NCBI GenBank assembly: GCA_963920525.1
Contig: OY986438.1
Location: 52,091,753 to 52,155,752 of the forward strand
Direction: 5' to 3'
Length of the DNA stretch: 64,000 bases
Source: Dichetophora obliterata
Taxonomy: Eukaryota; Arthropoda; Insecta; Diptera; Sciomyzidae
Part shown: positions 1 through 12,515 of the stretch, in pieces
Layout of the letters: every line of letters begins with the position of its first letter
Numbering within the stretch: the first letter of the stretch is position 1
The notes under the pieces: model-generated
The model's input: only the letters and a program-made list of their open reading frames with translations
The model's database searches: none
Told to the model about the DNA's origin: nothing
Program-made: the position numbers and the translations under genes

Positions 1-59
1 TTCTGGATACTAGCTCCCTACAAGACCGTAAGAAAAGTGGGAGAAAACGGAACGTCCCT

Positions 60-499
60 ACCGCTAATGCGGTAGCCTTACTAACGCAACCGTGGACAAG
101 CGATTGCAAAGAACGAAATTTATCCTTTCTTGGCACGCTGTCGATGATATCGATTTTTCCGACGAAAAACTTTACGTTCTGGAGGCACCGTACCACACGC
201 AAAACGACAGATTATGGGCAGTATCATAAAAGGACATCCCAAATGACATAAAGCATGTGCCAAGATACCAAAACTCGTCATCCATTATGGTCTGGGGTGC
301 GATATTCAGAAAAGGTAAATTGCCGCTAGTCTTCATTGACAAAGGTGTAAAAATAAACGCTCAGTATTACCTAGAAGTCTTGCAGAAAAATCTGAAGCCT
401 AGCGTAGAAGTCATGTATGAAACCGAATATTATTGCTTCCAGCAAGATGGCGCACCTGCCACACCGCTAAACAAGCAAAAATGTTTCTCACCAAATTAG
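60..499 (+). pseudogene. Tc1/mariner-type transposase fragment, decayed
   Basis: Central part of a DDE transposase of the IS630/Tc1/mariner superfamily, which would cut and paste its own transposon. One frame runs from about base 95 through a block reading FSDEKLYVLE (first catalytic D) at 149-178, then an in-frame TAA at 227-229, then an open stretch with RYQNSSSIMVWGAI and finally FQQDGAPA (second catalytic D) near 440-460. It ends at a TAG at 497-499 just where the helix after the second D should continue, so the third acidic residue is missing. The 5' side lies at the window edge and no helix-turn-helix is visible. No terminal inverted repeat was recognised. I read this as a dead copy; the superfamily is secure and the subfamily is not. 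Confidence 0.8.
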
Positions 500-3400
500 A
501 ACATAATGAAACTTCAATCGATTCGAGTCGCATATTTTAGTTTACAGAAACAGTTCGTCTATCGAATTCCTTCAAAAGTAGAATTGAAGCAAGCGAGACG
601 AGTGACCGATTTTTTTTTCATTTTATTACAGAGACAGTGCAAGTGAGAATGAAGTCACAATGCCGTCTAACTGAGAAAATCTGATAAGAACTGCGGTGAG
701 AAAAATTGCAGAACCGAGCTACTGGTAATTATTATACCCTGTGTTTAAATTTTTATTCGTGAAAACTAAATTTTGTTCGCAATATTTGCACCAACTGCGA
801 TGAATTTTTATCACTGTTGAAGCAACAACTTATATGTAAAATCAAAAGCTGTTAAAATAAGATTATTTTAATTTTTCCAATTGCAAATTTTGTCTCGACA
901 TTCGTCAATTTTATTGTTGACATCTTAAGGGAATGGTTACATTTTTGTTTTCTGAAAAACACAATATATCACCTGTTTTAGCAAGCAATTGAAAGCAGAA
1001 CCTATTTTATATTTGTGTTAAGATTATATAAACACAAAACGATAAACTATTTTTTACAATAGGATTATTTTTAACAATAGTAAGCTAATAGTTTTGTGTA
1101 TATATTTATTACAGATATTTTATACTAAATTACATATTGTTATAGTACATGTTTTACATTGAAGATGGCTTAAGACATTAATTTGTTAATTTGAAATGGA
1201 AAAAAATACTTTAAAATTACAACACATGTATAAGTTTTTAATCAGAAATATCCTAAAGTCTCACTTCCACCAATATCCGTCGTCCCATGGTGAGGCACTT
1301 AGATAAACGCAGTAGGGTACTTTCCTTAACATTTCAATAACGTAACAGACGTTTTGAAAAAATTCCATGCTCCTGACGCTTCTTCAATCAAAAAACTAAA
1401 GAGGCTTGCAACTTTCCATATATCGAAAAAAATAGTGTTTTAAAATTAGAGTTATTGGTTTCTAAGTGAGATTGTATAATGTTTTCAATTATAATGTATT
1501 AACAAATGTTAAATAAAATTGCCAGCATGTTTGATTTCAGTTGAACTGAAAAATACGTTTCTAGGATTAAAAACTGTTAATGAACTTACTTTTTTCCAAC
1601 TATGCCCCAATTACATCCGTTCGATGTGAAGCGTTCACTTTCTGTGCAAACTACTGAACTAGCTTAATTTTACTAACATCAAAACACTTTTAAGATCTTT
1701 TTTAAACATTTAGGATATAAGAAGCAATTTTTAAATATTTTTCTTATAAAAAACATGCTCAATGCTTTGCGCAAGAGACCACGATTCTTTCAACTACTAC
1801 ACAAATTTTTATCACTGACTAGTTTTATTATTGGATAAAATCCAAGCGACATTTTCTAGACGCAGACATCGCCACTATTGGTACAGAATATTTTATTTTT
1901 CTTCGACGTGCTGACGCGAACAAGGACAAGGATAATTTATGATCCTTGAAATTAAATTTAATTGAAAGGAAGCGTTCGTTCAATGCGTGCGAGTACAAGA
2001 AGAAAAGAAAATAATTGTAATGATGTCATAAATGATGAAGGGCAGCCAAGCGCGGTAGGAATAGTTTAATGCTTGTTCAATGAATGAATTTATATATCCC
2101 TGTAAAAGGAAAAGAGTCTGTGCCGCTGGATGGTGTCTGAAAGAGCATCATTGTAAGCAACAACCACAAGCACAGCTATTTCAAGAGTGCATTCAACTGA
2201 ATAAAGCACACGTGAACCGTATAGCACATACTTACATACCTCCATACTTATATTATGTCTGCAGTTTAAAAGGATGTTACAGAGTCACGTGAGTTTTGTC
2301 ACTTCTGCTATTCGAGGGTGGCACACACATTACATCCTTAATAATAGGACGCCAAAGAAAGCGACGAACGTGTTAATCGAATGTTGAAATTGTGGTGTTT
2401 TTCCAATACTTATAAGTGCCGGCGTATGTGTTGATACTAAAATGCATGATTATGTTTGTGTGTCTTGTTGAATGAGTTTTGGTTAGTTTCATGCCCCGTT
2501 GGCAATTTTCTGTGCCAAAGTGCAAAATGAGCTATGGTCAGGTATCTAAACATGCTGTCGTCATTGGGCAGGACTGGATTTGACTTATTTCTTATTGTGT
2601 TCAATCTTTCACTATTACGGAACCTTTGAGCTCTTGTTTAATACATGAGTTAAAAATAAGAGATTTTCCCTCATAAGCTACAAATCTGATGAGAGGTTGG
2701 AATGTATTGTTTCATAAAACATTTTATTATAAATAATAAGCATTGAATTCCATGTCTGTTGAACTCGATTTTTTTTCGGCATCTTCGTTAGCACTGAATT
2801 GTATTTAAAGGCTTTAGCATGAATATTATCGCCCTGAGATCACAAACAGTGCGTAAACTAGTGACGCCAAGCCGCCCCTGAAGTGTGTGGTCGATAGTAC
2901 AACAGTTTATGGCTACTCGTTCTTATGGAAAATCTGCAGCGATAACTGAGACTGTCGGTCAGTTTCGATTTCGGCAGACATATTTGAAAATAAAATGGAA
3001 ATAACTGCCAAACGATTTTCTAATAAAGGAAAAAAAACATTATGGAGCAAATAAATTGAAGCAAAAACGGGAATAACGCCTTGCTGATGGAATCGATAAA
3101 TTACGATCGAGGTATAGCAAAACTAAGGCAGTGTTTAAAATGTCCATTCTGTTGTTTTCTCAAACCTTTTGAAAGCTTGGCTTATGTTTGTGATATTCAG
3201 TAGATGAATTCGCATTTATACCTGTAATATATAAAAAGCATAAAATATACCACTCGTTTTATTTGGTAATTCACTGCATCAACAAGTAATATATGTTTCT
3301 AAGGGTGATCCGATTTAATGATATTAAATTTTTACATAGTTTTTTTATTAGAGGAAAAAAAATATTCTGGGGGTATGGTTTTGAAGAGAAGCTTCTTACA

Positions 3401-3789
3401 CCTCGTTTTGTTCTTTTTTCAAAATCATAAAATCACAAAATGTGAAAAATTAAAAATGACAGATTTAAGGGGGGACCCTTAGAATGGAGGCAGACAGGGG
3501 TAAGGTATTTAAAAAAAATTTTGTTTTAAAAAAATAATTAGCACATCGTTTATTTGACCCCTTTAAGGGTCATTCAGAAGAGACGTGAAATCTTTTAAAC
3601 ATTTTCCTAATTTTTTGTGTTTTTTGTGAGGGGATCCCAAGAAGGGTGGCAGATATGTTCAGAATAAATGATGGGATAGAAAAATAATGGTAAGGTGGTT
3701 GGTTGGTTAAAATATTGATGCTTCATACAAGTAGGATCCAAGTAGCTCTAGTTGATTGTTGATTTTTGTTGTTTAGAATTCCTTTAGAT
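500..3789. other. No gene recognised; AT-rich spacer
   Basis: About 3.3 kb with only short ORFs, the longest being 70 codons at 2080-2292. No domain, tRNA or clear terminal-repeat element was recognised. There are A/T runs and a few short direct repeats. Confidence 0.5.
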
Positions 3790-4640
3790 CACTAAATAAG
3801 GGCATTGCATAGCGCTCTTAATCTATTCCTGGCAATAGCCGGACAGTTGCAACAGAAGTGTGTCGGTGTTTTGTTTTCATTTGGCTCATTGAATACTAGG
3901 GCCGCCGTATATATAGGGGCTAAAAATTCTGAAACAATTTTCTTTACATTGCAAAAGTTTGATCTACACTTTTGCAGCAAGGCCACGCCTGGCAGCCCAG
4001 AGACTGAGTTTTCCCAAAGCTACTTCCTTTAGCTCCCTTAGGGTACGTGGGAATATAGTTCTGACAACCACATTATCTGCTCACTAGAGCTACGGGGATC
4101 CTACTAGTTGTAGCATCACCATCAAAACCAACAAACCCCTGCTAAAAAATCTCATGAGTTGGCAGCCACCTAGGTCTGCCTCGATTATTTTATTACTGAG
4201 TATTGAGACTATCCAGTTTTTTACCGGCGTTTGCACATCAAGGTTGGTCAGAGAATCAAGAATGTCCTAAGTGTGTAGATTGTTTAAAGCTCCTTAAATG
4301 TTCTAGAAGGCCGCAAGAGTGTACTGCTTAAAGAAAATGGATCTTTAAATAATAGTGGTGCCATTTAGAACGTCCCTCAGATTAATGTCAAGAATACGTT
4401 CTAGGGTTTTCAGAACAAATGATGTCAGGCTTATTGGTCAGAAATCCTTAGCTGATTCATGACCTCTCCTCCCAGATCTACGTATAAGCATTACCTTTGC
4501 TCTTCTCAAACTAATATGAGTGTAGTTGAGGCTGAGGAAATTTTTGAAAATTAAGATTAGGATAAGCGTAGGATTTGTATAGTGAGAAGCTATTTGTGGC
4601 CCAAGTTTTCCTGTTCATTGAGATAAAAAGACCTGTACGA
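3790..4640 (-). pseudogene. Non-LTR retrotransposon remnant (RT plus C-terminal zinc knuckle)
   Basis: Read on the minus strand, about 4530-4380 encodes an RT block resembling PISLTSFVLKTLERILD, typical of Jockey/I-like retrotransposon reverse transcriptases. The next block (about 4330-4250) aligns with the family's FLDIEGAF-type catalytic motif, but stops replace key residues. A GG-linked stretch with an RG (about 4200-4130) matches the segment before the usual PQGG motif, after which the RT is deleted. At 4030-3792 an open minus frame of 64 aa ends in a knuckle-like HFCCNCPAIARNRLRAL, as in the C-terminal cysteine/histidine domain of such ORF2 proteins. Several frameshifts and stops make this a dead partial copy. 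Minus-strand ORFs further upstream (4680-5052) may be older ORF2 sequence, but I could not match them. Confidence 0.7.
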
Positions 4641-5052
4641 ACAGTAGCAGCGGTCTCTGGTGATTCTCAACCTAAAGTCTCATTGCAGATGTTCCTGCAG
4701 CCAGAAAAGTGTGTGTAAAGTAGGTGTTCTAGCGATTTTTTGGTAGATTCTCTTCACGTACCATCTTTTTTCCCAAAGAAAGAGGTAGTGCAGTTTTGTT
4801 TTTAATTCGCCAATTCTTTGATGTTGAAGATTCTCAGTGTTTCCTACCAAGAATGCTTTTTTGCGTCTTGAATTGCTTTCTTGTAGGCTTTGAAGATATC
4901 TTAATAAGGTTGGCAATGTATGTGGCACGATTTGAAAATTCACCTAAAACTTTTCCGAAGGTCTGAGGGCATTCTGCCTGCCCGCAGCAAGCAGCACGGG
5001 CAACAGCATATGCTGGATGAATTCGGGGGTAAAATGAACGAGGGACATGCAC

Positions 5053-5765
5053 GAAGAGAATGAGAAAGAGCTTAAGAAAAACGCCATTTATATCGTGAAC
5101 AGTGCTGCCAGAAAAATGTTGAGCCTGTATCTAAAATTGCTAACTATAGTAACAAAAAAGTGTTAACCAGTTTTTTTAAGCTAAAAAAGAAAATAAATTT
5201 AAAAAAAACAGAACTGTTATATATAATCAGATTAATGAGTTTATCAATTATGTTGATTGATTACGAAATGCAATAAATTGCTGCATAAAAAATTGTAAAA
5301 AATTCTATTTATTCAATTTTTTGTACACAAAATTTAAGAAAATCGATAAATTTTTGTGCATATTAAATTGAATAAAGGTATTTTTTGTATTTTTTTTTTT
5401 AATTTCTTAACTTAGTTTAATATTGCCTTTTATAAACAAAAAAGGTAGTAGCTAAAAATAGCTTAGCTCTAAAAAAATAAAGCTAAAAGCTGCTTTACGA
5501 AAGTAATAATTGAGCTTATTAATGTATACAGGGTTACCACATTTTTACTAAAGATAAAGATCTTATAAACGTTTTAAAATGTCTTATAACTGACAGTTAG
5601 TGTATGAAATTAGATTGAGTTTAATAATTATGTTGTTTGAGATTGTATATTAACAAATTTAACATTATAAATTTACTTCAAGCAAAACCACGATTTCTCA
5701 ATCAATTTTTTTCCGCAAGAAAAGTTGGAAGCTCACCTTTCAATAGCATAGCTTTTTTTTAAATT
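5053..5765. other. AT-rich spacer, nothing recognised
   Basis: Mostly A/T runs between the retrotransposon relic and element X. I see no open frame or terminal-repeat structure that I can support. Confidence 0.5.
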
Positions 5766-6147
5766 ATGAATGATAGTATTTCTCTAAATTTAGAAGAAAT
5801 ATGCAAATTTATGAGAGACAGCTTTAAAAACGCTCAAACTGCCCCAAAGAAAAAGAAATAGAGCTGGTGACTAAAATTGCCTATTTTATCTTGCAATTTA
5901 AAAATAAATGGAATGGTAGTAGAAGAATTAAGGAGCGATTCCTAAACAAAGAGTGGCTAAATACTCTATTGATTTGGAAAACTACTACACCCAGAGCAAT
6001 AAAAGGGGCTGTCCAACAAAATCTTTCGAGGATAGTTGTAGTAGTAGTAGTAGTAGTTCTAGGAGTAATGCTAGTTGTAGTTTTAATATAGAATATTTCA
6101 TCATGTTCTTAAAGGGACTGTTCCGGGGTAAAAAAATTTTGGAGTAG
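5766..6147 (+). pseudogene. Element X, N-terminal coding relic (copy 1)
   Basis: An ATG at 5766 opens MNDSISLNLEEICKFMRDS, then the frame breaks near the lysine run at about 5855. Coding continues in a second frame (IAYFILQFKNKWNGSRR, from 5867) and a third (LENYYTQSNKRG, then SFEDSCS and a serine run from an AGT microsatellite at 6036-6058). The same order of blocks occurs in the inverted copy at 26767-26470, so this was a real coding region: an N-terminal module with a basic SRRxKERFL segment and a G(R)xTKxF segment. It resembles the N-terminal part of a recurrent TE-encoded protein in insects that I cannot name with certainty. At least two frameshifts; non-functional. A roughly 1-kb MITE-like element begins at 6109. 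Confidence 0.55.
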
Positions 6148-7101
6148 TTTTGTTTGCATAAATATATTTATAAACTCTTTAAGAAAACCCAAAATAAATT
6201 TTATGTTTGAAATCCTCTCCAAAAAAAAGTAATCTTTATTTTCTTGACGCACCGCGAGAGTCGCTCGAAAGAAATATTAGTACAAGAATTTTGAGTGACT
6301 TTGTATGTATGATTTTAGTATTATAGTCACCTCTTTTCTCATAAAAGTGTTTGAATTAGTAAAAATAGAGTATGTGTTGATTATTTATGTGCCAGCTGTT
6401 ACTTTTTACACATAATTTGAATTTTATAACGTTTTTAGTCCAATTTATAGACACGTACTTCATAGTTTTTCTGTTCTTCTTTAAGTAAATTTATTTTTTG
6501 GTGTTTTTTGAGCTTTCGGATTAAATTTTTAGAAAACTAAATGTCTAATTTGGGGGTTTTCGTTTTTGTTTTTTACTAATAAGTAGACAAAAAAAAATAA
6601 AAAAATAATTAACAATTAATAATCTATTTCGATTAGAAACCAGTTACTAAAACTTTAAATCCGATTATCTCAAAACGTGTTTTTTGAAATCGTAGGGACA
6701 AATACCTTCAACTATTTTCAACAGATTTTAATTTCATCGTAAACGCCGTGTCACGATTTTGATTTTTTTATTCACAAGGAAATAAAAAAATGATTTTGAC
6801 CATAATATGCTATCAATTTTCGGGTTTTCAACTTTGAGCTCAACTTTTTTTTTAGATCAAGAATTTAAAAATCGGGCCACTGCAATCCCAAGAGTTAGGT
6901 TTTTAAATTAACCATTCTTACATGGGCTTCTGGGCTTACATGGACATGAATTTAAACAAAAAAAATTTTTTTTTGTATTCTTGATTATTTGACTAAGATA
7001 GTAAAAAAAGTTTTTATAAATATCTGCAGTCGTTTTTTTTAATTAGCCTTTAAAAATCGCTCGAAAAACACGTCTCAGACCGGAACAGTCGACTTTATGC
7101 T
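6109..7101. mobile_element. Candidate MITE with GACTGTTCCGG terminal repeats
   Basis: The left end reads TTAAAGGGACTGTTCCGGGG. The right end, reverse-complemented, reads AGCATAAAGTCGACTGTTCC. The hexamer ATGTTC flanks both sides (6103-6108 and 7102-7107) as a possible target duplication. No coding capacity was seen. The ends agree only imperfectly, so the borders and superfamily (perhaps hAT-like) are uncertain. Confidence 0.4.
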
Positions 7102-7562
7102 ATGTTCAATACAGCCTAAGGATGTGCAACTCAAAGTCGAAATAAGTCGAAAATCGACTTTTGCTTGAAAATTTTCGACTTTTGGCAATCGACTTTCTAA
7201 TGTTGAAAAAAGTCTCTTACTTTCGATTTTTTCATTTTATGCGAAACAAAAATTTGACACTACTCTGAGACAGCAATGCTAGTCGATAGTAATTTTCCAT
7301 TGATAAAAATTGATAGAAATTGATAAAAAATTGCTTCATAATACTGACAATTTTAAAAGTCACAACTTAAATTACTTCAAGGGCTTATTACTTCACTAAT
7401 TTTTTTGATCTCCTTTAATTTTTATATGTTCAAATGGAGCAATAATGGCGTTATTTTGGTGAAAAGCGATTGTAAATTTATTTAAAAAGAAGTTTTTATA
7501 AAATTTTTTTAACATGAAGTCGAAAATTTAAAAAATTTCATATCATTATTTCTTGTCGAGAC

Positions 7563-8205
7563 CATGGCAGAATAACCAGGTAGATGCACTAGAAATACGA
7601 TCTCTCCGAAAACAAAACAATATCAAAGGCGTAATTATAACGTCAAAATGAGTTGTTTTGAAAATGTTATCAATTTTTACTTACTTATTTATTCTGTTTT
7701 GACAATGGATTTTCTGGTCTGCCTATAACTTAGTCCCGTCGCGATAATTCGAAAACAGTTCATTAATTGTTAGCTTCCGTTCCAGCACAATAAAATTAGC
7801 AAACAATCGTCGATTTCATTAAATAAATTTTATGTTTTCCAACAGCAATTTCACTTGTCAAAATATATTATCCTGCCATACACAATCGAAATAAGTAATC
7901 GAATGAAAATTATATTAAAAGTAAACTTCCATTTGCTTCATTTAAGGCTAAACTACTATTAATTATGTATTATAGTTTTAAACACGGCTCATTTTATGAA
8001 ATTTTTAAGATTTTTTTTAGTTTTTTTACATTTTTATACATAAAACCTGGGTACTCAATTGATTTATACGGTTACAAGTCAATTATACATCCATATGGTT
8101 GAACGAATAAACATAAATTGTCAATAGTGACATTATAGCTACGCCAGTGTTTTGCTCTCTCGTTTTTTGCTCTCCGAATTGCATCTACCTGGTTATTTTG
8201 CCATG
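7563..8205. mobile_element. P-superfamily-like MITE (643 bp)
   Basis: Terminal inverted repeats of 26 bp with one mismatch: left CATGGCAGAATAACCAGGTA, right (reverse-complemented) CATGGCAAAATAACCAGGTA, both continuing GATGCA. The element is flanked by a perfect 8-bp duplication GTCGAGAC at 7555-7562 and 8206-8213. Known P elements start with CATG, make 8-bp duplications and prefer a GTCCGGAC-like palindrome; GTCGAGAC matches this at 6 of 8 positions. No transposase is encoded, so it would be mobilised in trans. A hAT origin is the alternative, because hATs also make 8-bp duplications, but the CATG start does not fit the usual YARNG hAT start. Confidence 0.75.
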
Positions 8206-8301
8206 GTCGAGACCTTTTTGTGTGTTGACCGTTTTGTCAAGTAGCTTTTGATATCATTTTAGACTGAGAAATCTAAAGAGAAGTATATTTTTATGTACAT
8301 A

Positions 8302-8532
8302 CAGAGAAACCTCTGCTCGCGGACTCCTGCCATAAGCGGACACCTCCCACAAACGGACAAATTTCCAAGACACAAGCTTTTCGTTTTTTTAAGCAATCAA
8401 ATATTAATACATTTTTTTAACTCAAGTAAATAAATTTTTTTAATATTTTTTTTTTTTATACATACAAGACAACTCTCATAGCAGGACAAAAATGCAATTA
8501 CCATCAGTGTCCGGTTATGGGAGGTTTCACTG
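8302..8532. mobile_element. pogo/Tigger-like MITE (231 bp)
   Basis: Left end CAGAGAAACCTCTGCTCGCG and right end, reverse-complemented, CAGTGAAACCTCCCATAACC, with TA on both sides (8300-8301 and 8533-8534). GCGGACA/CCGGACA motifs recur near both ends. CAGTGAAACCTC termini with TA duplications are typical of pogo-like members of Tc1/mariner. It is non-coding. Confidence 0.65.
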
Positions 8533-8961
8533 TATATGGTTGTGTGTTTTTGTATTGTTTTGTTACTTAAACAAGAATTTTTAATTCATTTAAAAAAGTT
8601 CTAAAAGTTTTTTTTTGATTTTATTCACTTAGTTCAAAAAATGTATATGGAATATATAATATAATATAATTATTTATAACAAATACTTATGTATATATAT
8701 AAAAAGTAAAAAAAATTTTAAAAAGTAAGCTTTTATTTAAAAAAGACGTGAACTAAAAAGAAAAAAAAAAATTTAAGTGACATTTGTCATATATGTATAT
8801 AGTAGGTATATACTAGGTTACCCCTCTCTTGGTTACTCATCATCATAGTATAAGCGTACGTAAATAGGTAAGTTGTAAGGACTTACATAAATTTAGATTT
8901 TTTCAAATACATTTATATTTAAAAGCTTAAGTTTGTGTTCAGTATTCAATACGACTCAATA

Positions 8962-9427
8962 ATGAATAGACTTACTCCTGAACAATGTTTATAATTCTGG
9001 AAACTTACTACCAAAATCAGTCATCAGTTAGAGAATGTTATAGAGTTCTTCAATATAACTTTGGTCGTTATGAGCGTCTAAACCATCACCAATTTTCGAA
9101 TCAATTTTACACCATTGGACTTTCATCATTAACTAGAGTGCATAGATCCCGTAATTTTGAGAATATTGCTGCATTAGCAGAGAGTGTTCGTGCAAACCGT
9201 GAACAATCGATTCGTCGCCGATCTCGAATTTAGTCGAAATTTGAAAGTTGAACCCACAGAATGAACCATTTAAGAGCTAGTCGTGGGCAACACTTGAACG
9301 AAATAATTTTAAAATATTCAGTTGTAGTAACCGAACTATCATTCCAAATAAATATTTGTAGCAATACATTCATTTTTATGTATTTTATTTAGAGAACAAA
9401 GTAGGAAGCTCTTATTGGAGCACCCTT
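8962..9427 (+). pseudogene. DD41D mariner relic, N and C termini fused
   Basis: An ATG at 8962 gives MNRLTPEQ, matching the start of the DD41D transposase at 19292. After a frameshift the frame from 8985 carries SSVRECYRVLQ (helix-turn-helix region) and SVRANREQSIRRRSR. It then jumps directly to a C-terminal signature near 9269-9320 (SRGQHLNEIIFKY), the counterpart of GGHLRDIIFK in the intact copy at 35045. All catalytic residues are therefore deleted. The right end, GGAGCACCCTTT at about 9417-9428, resembles the AAGGGTG terminal repeat of the sister copies. The left terminal repeat was not found. Confidence 0.65.
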
Positions 9428-11904
9428 TATTTCGGGGAAGGAAGATTAAGGTATTAACGGTGTTATTTTAAAGGTGCTGCAAGTCTATCTCATGTTGAAA
9501 CTATTTTTATATAATGGCAAAATTTAACACAATAATAATAAATATATCATATTTGCAAACCTTTAAATATGTCGCAATTAAAAAATGGACTTGCCGCACT
9601 TTCAAAACAATACTTTTTACTAACGATTACGAAAATTCATTAATTTTTAAAGTGAAGCAAATCCATTTAGGTATAATACAATTTTAATTTTTTATAGCCA
9701 GCATTATAAACACTATTGTACAATCAACTTACATTATATAACACCACAAAATAAAAATAAAAATATGTGTACCAGTATTTTTAAACTATTCTTGCCAGCA
9801 ATAACAAAAAATGGACTTGCCCACTTTCAAAATAAACGACTCATATATAAATACTTATATCTTCCAAAAAGGCATACAAAACTTATAGGACATTTAATTA
9901 TTATGTCCATTTAATAAAGACAGAATGGTTTGCGATGTTGTCGGGTGCTACCCAACTTTGAAGCGTACCAAATTGTAAATTTAATGTTTTTATATATTTG
10001 TTTTGTTCGTTTTTTACACAATTTAAAAAAAAATATCTGTATATTTGAAATTTTTAATACTCTATATTTTGCAGGAGAATCATCGTTTTTTTCAAGTGTT
10101 TTACATCAATCTGTTGAAAAAATAATAATTTACAATAACACCATAATTTCACTTACACATTTTTCAAATTCCTATCAATTTATAGCCTCTACTTTCTCGG
10201 CTCATATATCCTATGTTTATATTTGGATTAAAAAATAATTTGGTAAAAAAACTTCAATTAATTTGCAATGAAATCGTTTGAAAATTTTTGGTTTTGGAGC
10301 GACGAATTTTATTACTTTTGTCCAGCTAAATATGTATTTTAAACCTCTGTGCGCTATTTGTATGAATATAAGGAGAGAATTTTATTTGTTCTGGTTTCCT
10401 GTATGTTTTCCCATGGATTCTAATAGTGAAGTTTTACGACTGAACACAAACTGCAATCTTTTCCAAAAATTTCATAACCAATAAGTGAGGGAATGATATG
10501 AAAATATATATAGCTCTATGCAATGTGCTTGTATTTTACGCTTTATTTTAATAAATTTCAGTATCGAACACATGTCTACTTTAAAAATTTGGTTGTATTT
10601 TTATTAATTTATAAATGAAAACAATTTATCAAAATACCACACTAAATAAAAGCACACTCCACTCGTTAGTGGCCTCACCTCACCGTTGACCCTGGGTAGC
10701 ACATGTGCGAACCTGACAGTGTTTGTTTTGCGCCCCAGTTAAGTTCAGTTCACCAACTAGCCATGAGCACAGTTGCATTTTATTACACGTTCAGCCGATT
10801 CTTCATGCAATATTATCGATATCCTCCATTATTTCGATGCTTTTCCCTTTATTTTCCATTCAGACCGTGTTTATGCTATGAGTGTATGTGTGAGTGTGAG
10901 CTTGCACCCTTAATGCTCCCTAGGGAAAGCAGTGCACGAACAGATGGACGGACAGACGACATACAGAGTGGTCGGATGGATGCGTGTTCAGTGGAGTTGA
11001 TATCGTCGATTTAACGTTTTGAAATATCGTTTAGTAAATGGTCAATATTTTTTATTTATAACTTATGGGAAAATACAAATGTTTTTCAATAAACAATCAA
11101 TTACTTATTCCAACCGCAAAAGTATGAACTCCATGGAGATTGTTATGGTCGATACAGCAACGATGCAATACGTGTGCTCAAGTTGAAGTTTGTTGTAATT
11201 TCATTGAATATGTGCATATTGAAGGGGGTGAAACCTGATGTTTGTTTATTTTTGCTTTTGTGTTAAAAAAGTTTTATAAATTGTCAGCTTTTTCAATAAA
11301 GGTACGTAAATAAACACTTGTTTTTATTTGGTTGTCAATGAAATTGCAAGCTGGACAAAACATGTGTTATCCGATTTACACTAAGAGTGGTTAAGCCACT
11401 CAGTATGTATAAAGTTGGGCGCGAATTCGGATTTTATTTTTGTTTCTTTTGCGTACTGAACCAATATTGCATCAATATTGTTCGGTCATGGTTAACAATG
11501 TGAGGTAACAAATCACCAGTTTAAATGCTGTAAAATTCTAGTCAAGGCATTGACAGGTGTCAGCTGCAGATTATTGTAGAGAACTCTATAAGGATTTTGA
11601 CTGAATCAAAGCATGACATATTTTTCATTGTTAAAAAGGTCTTATAAAGTTTTCATTTCATCTTTAACTAATTTGTAATGCAGTTAGAAATCAGTAGGTA
11701 GCTTTTATATCTGACTTGTTGATGACTGTTTTATTTCATAGTTTCAGGCATCAGTTGCAAAACGTTTTACTTTATCTTATTTATAAAACTAAAATTTCTG
11801 GTCTCCGGTATTTTAAAAAGACTTAGAATTCAAAAATAACAACACTTTAGATATATAGTTAATCTGCACAAAGGGAAAAACTATGAAATGAACCGTTATA
11901 TCGA
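9428..11904. other. No gene recognised; spacer
   Basis: Short ORFs (102 aa at 9930, 103 aa at 10703) show no recognisable motif. A short direct repeat containing GGACTTGCC...CACTTTCAAAA occurs at about 9588 and 9806. The 10.64-11.0 kb part is less AT-rich and could be unique host sequence, but I cannot assign it. Confidence 0.4.
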
Positions 11905-11995
11905 AGAGAAAACAATATCTACGAGCAATTTTAAGAAGCTTTGCCCATGAAACCATTGGCCTGAAGTCAATATCGAGCTGCCAAAAAAGGGACCG
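11905..11995 (+). repeat. Short retrotransposon-derived repeat
   Basis: About 80 bp here is homologous to the reverse complement of 23170-23085, sharing TCAATATCGAGCTGC-type sequence and the peptide-level pattern NFKKL...EVNIEL. In the 23-kb copy this lies just upstream of a retrotransposon zinc-knuckle region, so this piece is probably a fragment of the same retrotransposon family. Confidence 0.4.
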
Positions 11996-12214
11996 TTCAA
12001 GTATAACGTAAGCAGATTTTTTGCAATTATTAATCTCCGCCTCCCCCTCGTCAGCAAAAGTAAGCAAAGCTCTTACCCACACACCACCCATGATTACGTA
12101 AACATTACATGTACATGCATTTTTCAATGTGTTCTGGTTTCTTTATTGATTAATGAGCAGCAGTTATAAGTTTATAAATAAGGAACAAGCTTGGAATAGA
12201 GGATTTTATAGAAA

Positions 12215-12380
12215 TCGGAAAAGGGAGTTTTCATTATAAAGATAACAGATAAAGACAATATATTTTTTGTTAACAGTCATAAATATTGACGGTAAAAATT
12301 ACCAAAATATATTGAATTTTATCTTAAAAACTAAAACTCCCTTTTCTGATTCCCCAACAAAAATTATTCAGAATCGGGAT
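12215..12380. mobile_element. MITE of the GGAAAAGGGAGTTT family (copy A)
   Basis: Imperfect hairpin: GGAAAAGGGAGTTTTCATT on the left and its inverted counterpart ending ACTCCCTTTTCTGA at about 12335-12350. The right flank carries a further CAGAATCGGGATGAATA segment that is also found, in both orientations, around copy B at 33985-34196. The left outer part is missing here. No coding. Confidence 0.5.
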
Positions 12381-12515
12381 GAATATTTATTTAATTTAGG
12401 CCACCAACTATCAAATTTATCGTACGATGCGACAAAATATTAAATCGTTTTGAACTTCGTGAGATCGTTTGTTAAACTGTTTTGTACTTTTACGACAAGC
12501 CCACTAACTGTACGA

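Noticed and set aside
2080..2292. 70-aa ORF beginning MNEFIYPCKRKR
   Set aside because: Short, no motif, no homologous copy in the window.
7110..7540. Possible hAT starting AAGGATGTGCAACTC with AAGTCGAAAAT motifs
   Set aside because: No matching right end or 8-bp duplication found.
9930..10238. 102-aa hydrophobic ORF
   Set aside because: AT-rich composition makes F/I/Y/L-rich open frames likely by chance; no domain seen.
10703..11014. 103-aa cysteine-rich ORF, possible small secreted protein
   Set aside because: No signal peptide, no recognisable cysteine pattern, no start context or exon signals that I can support.
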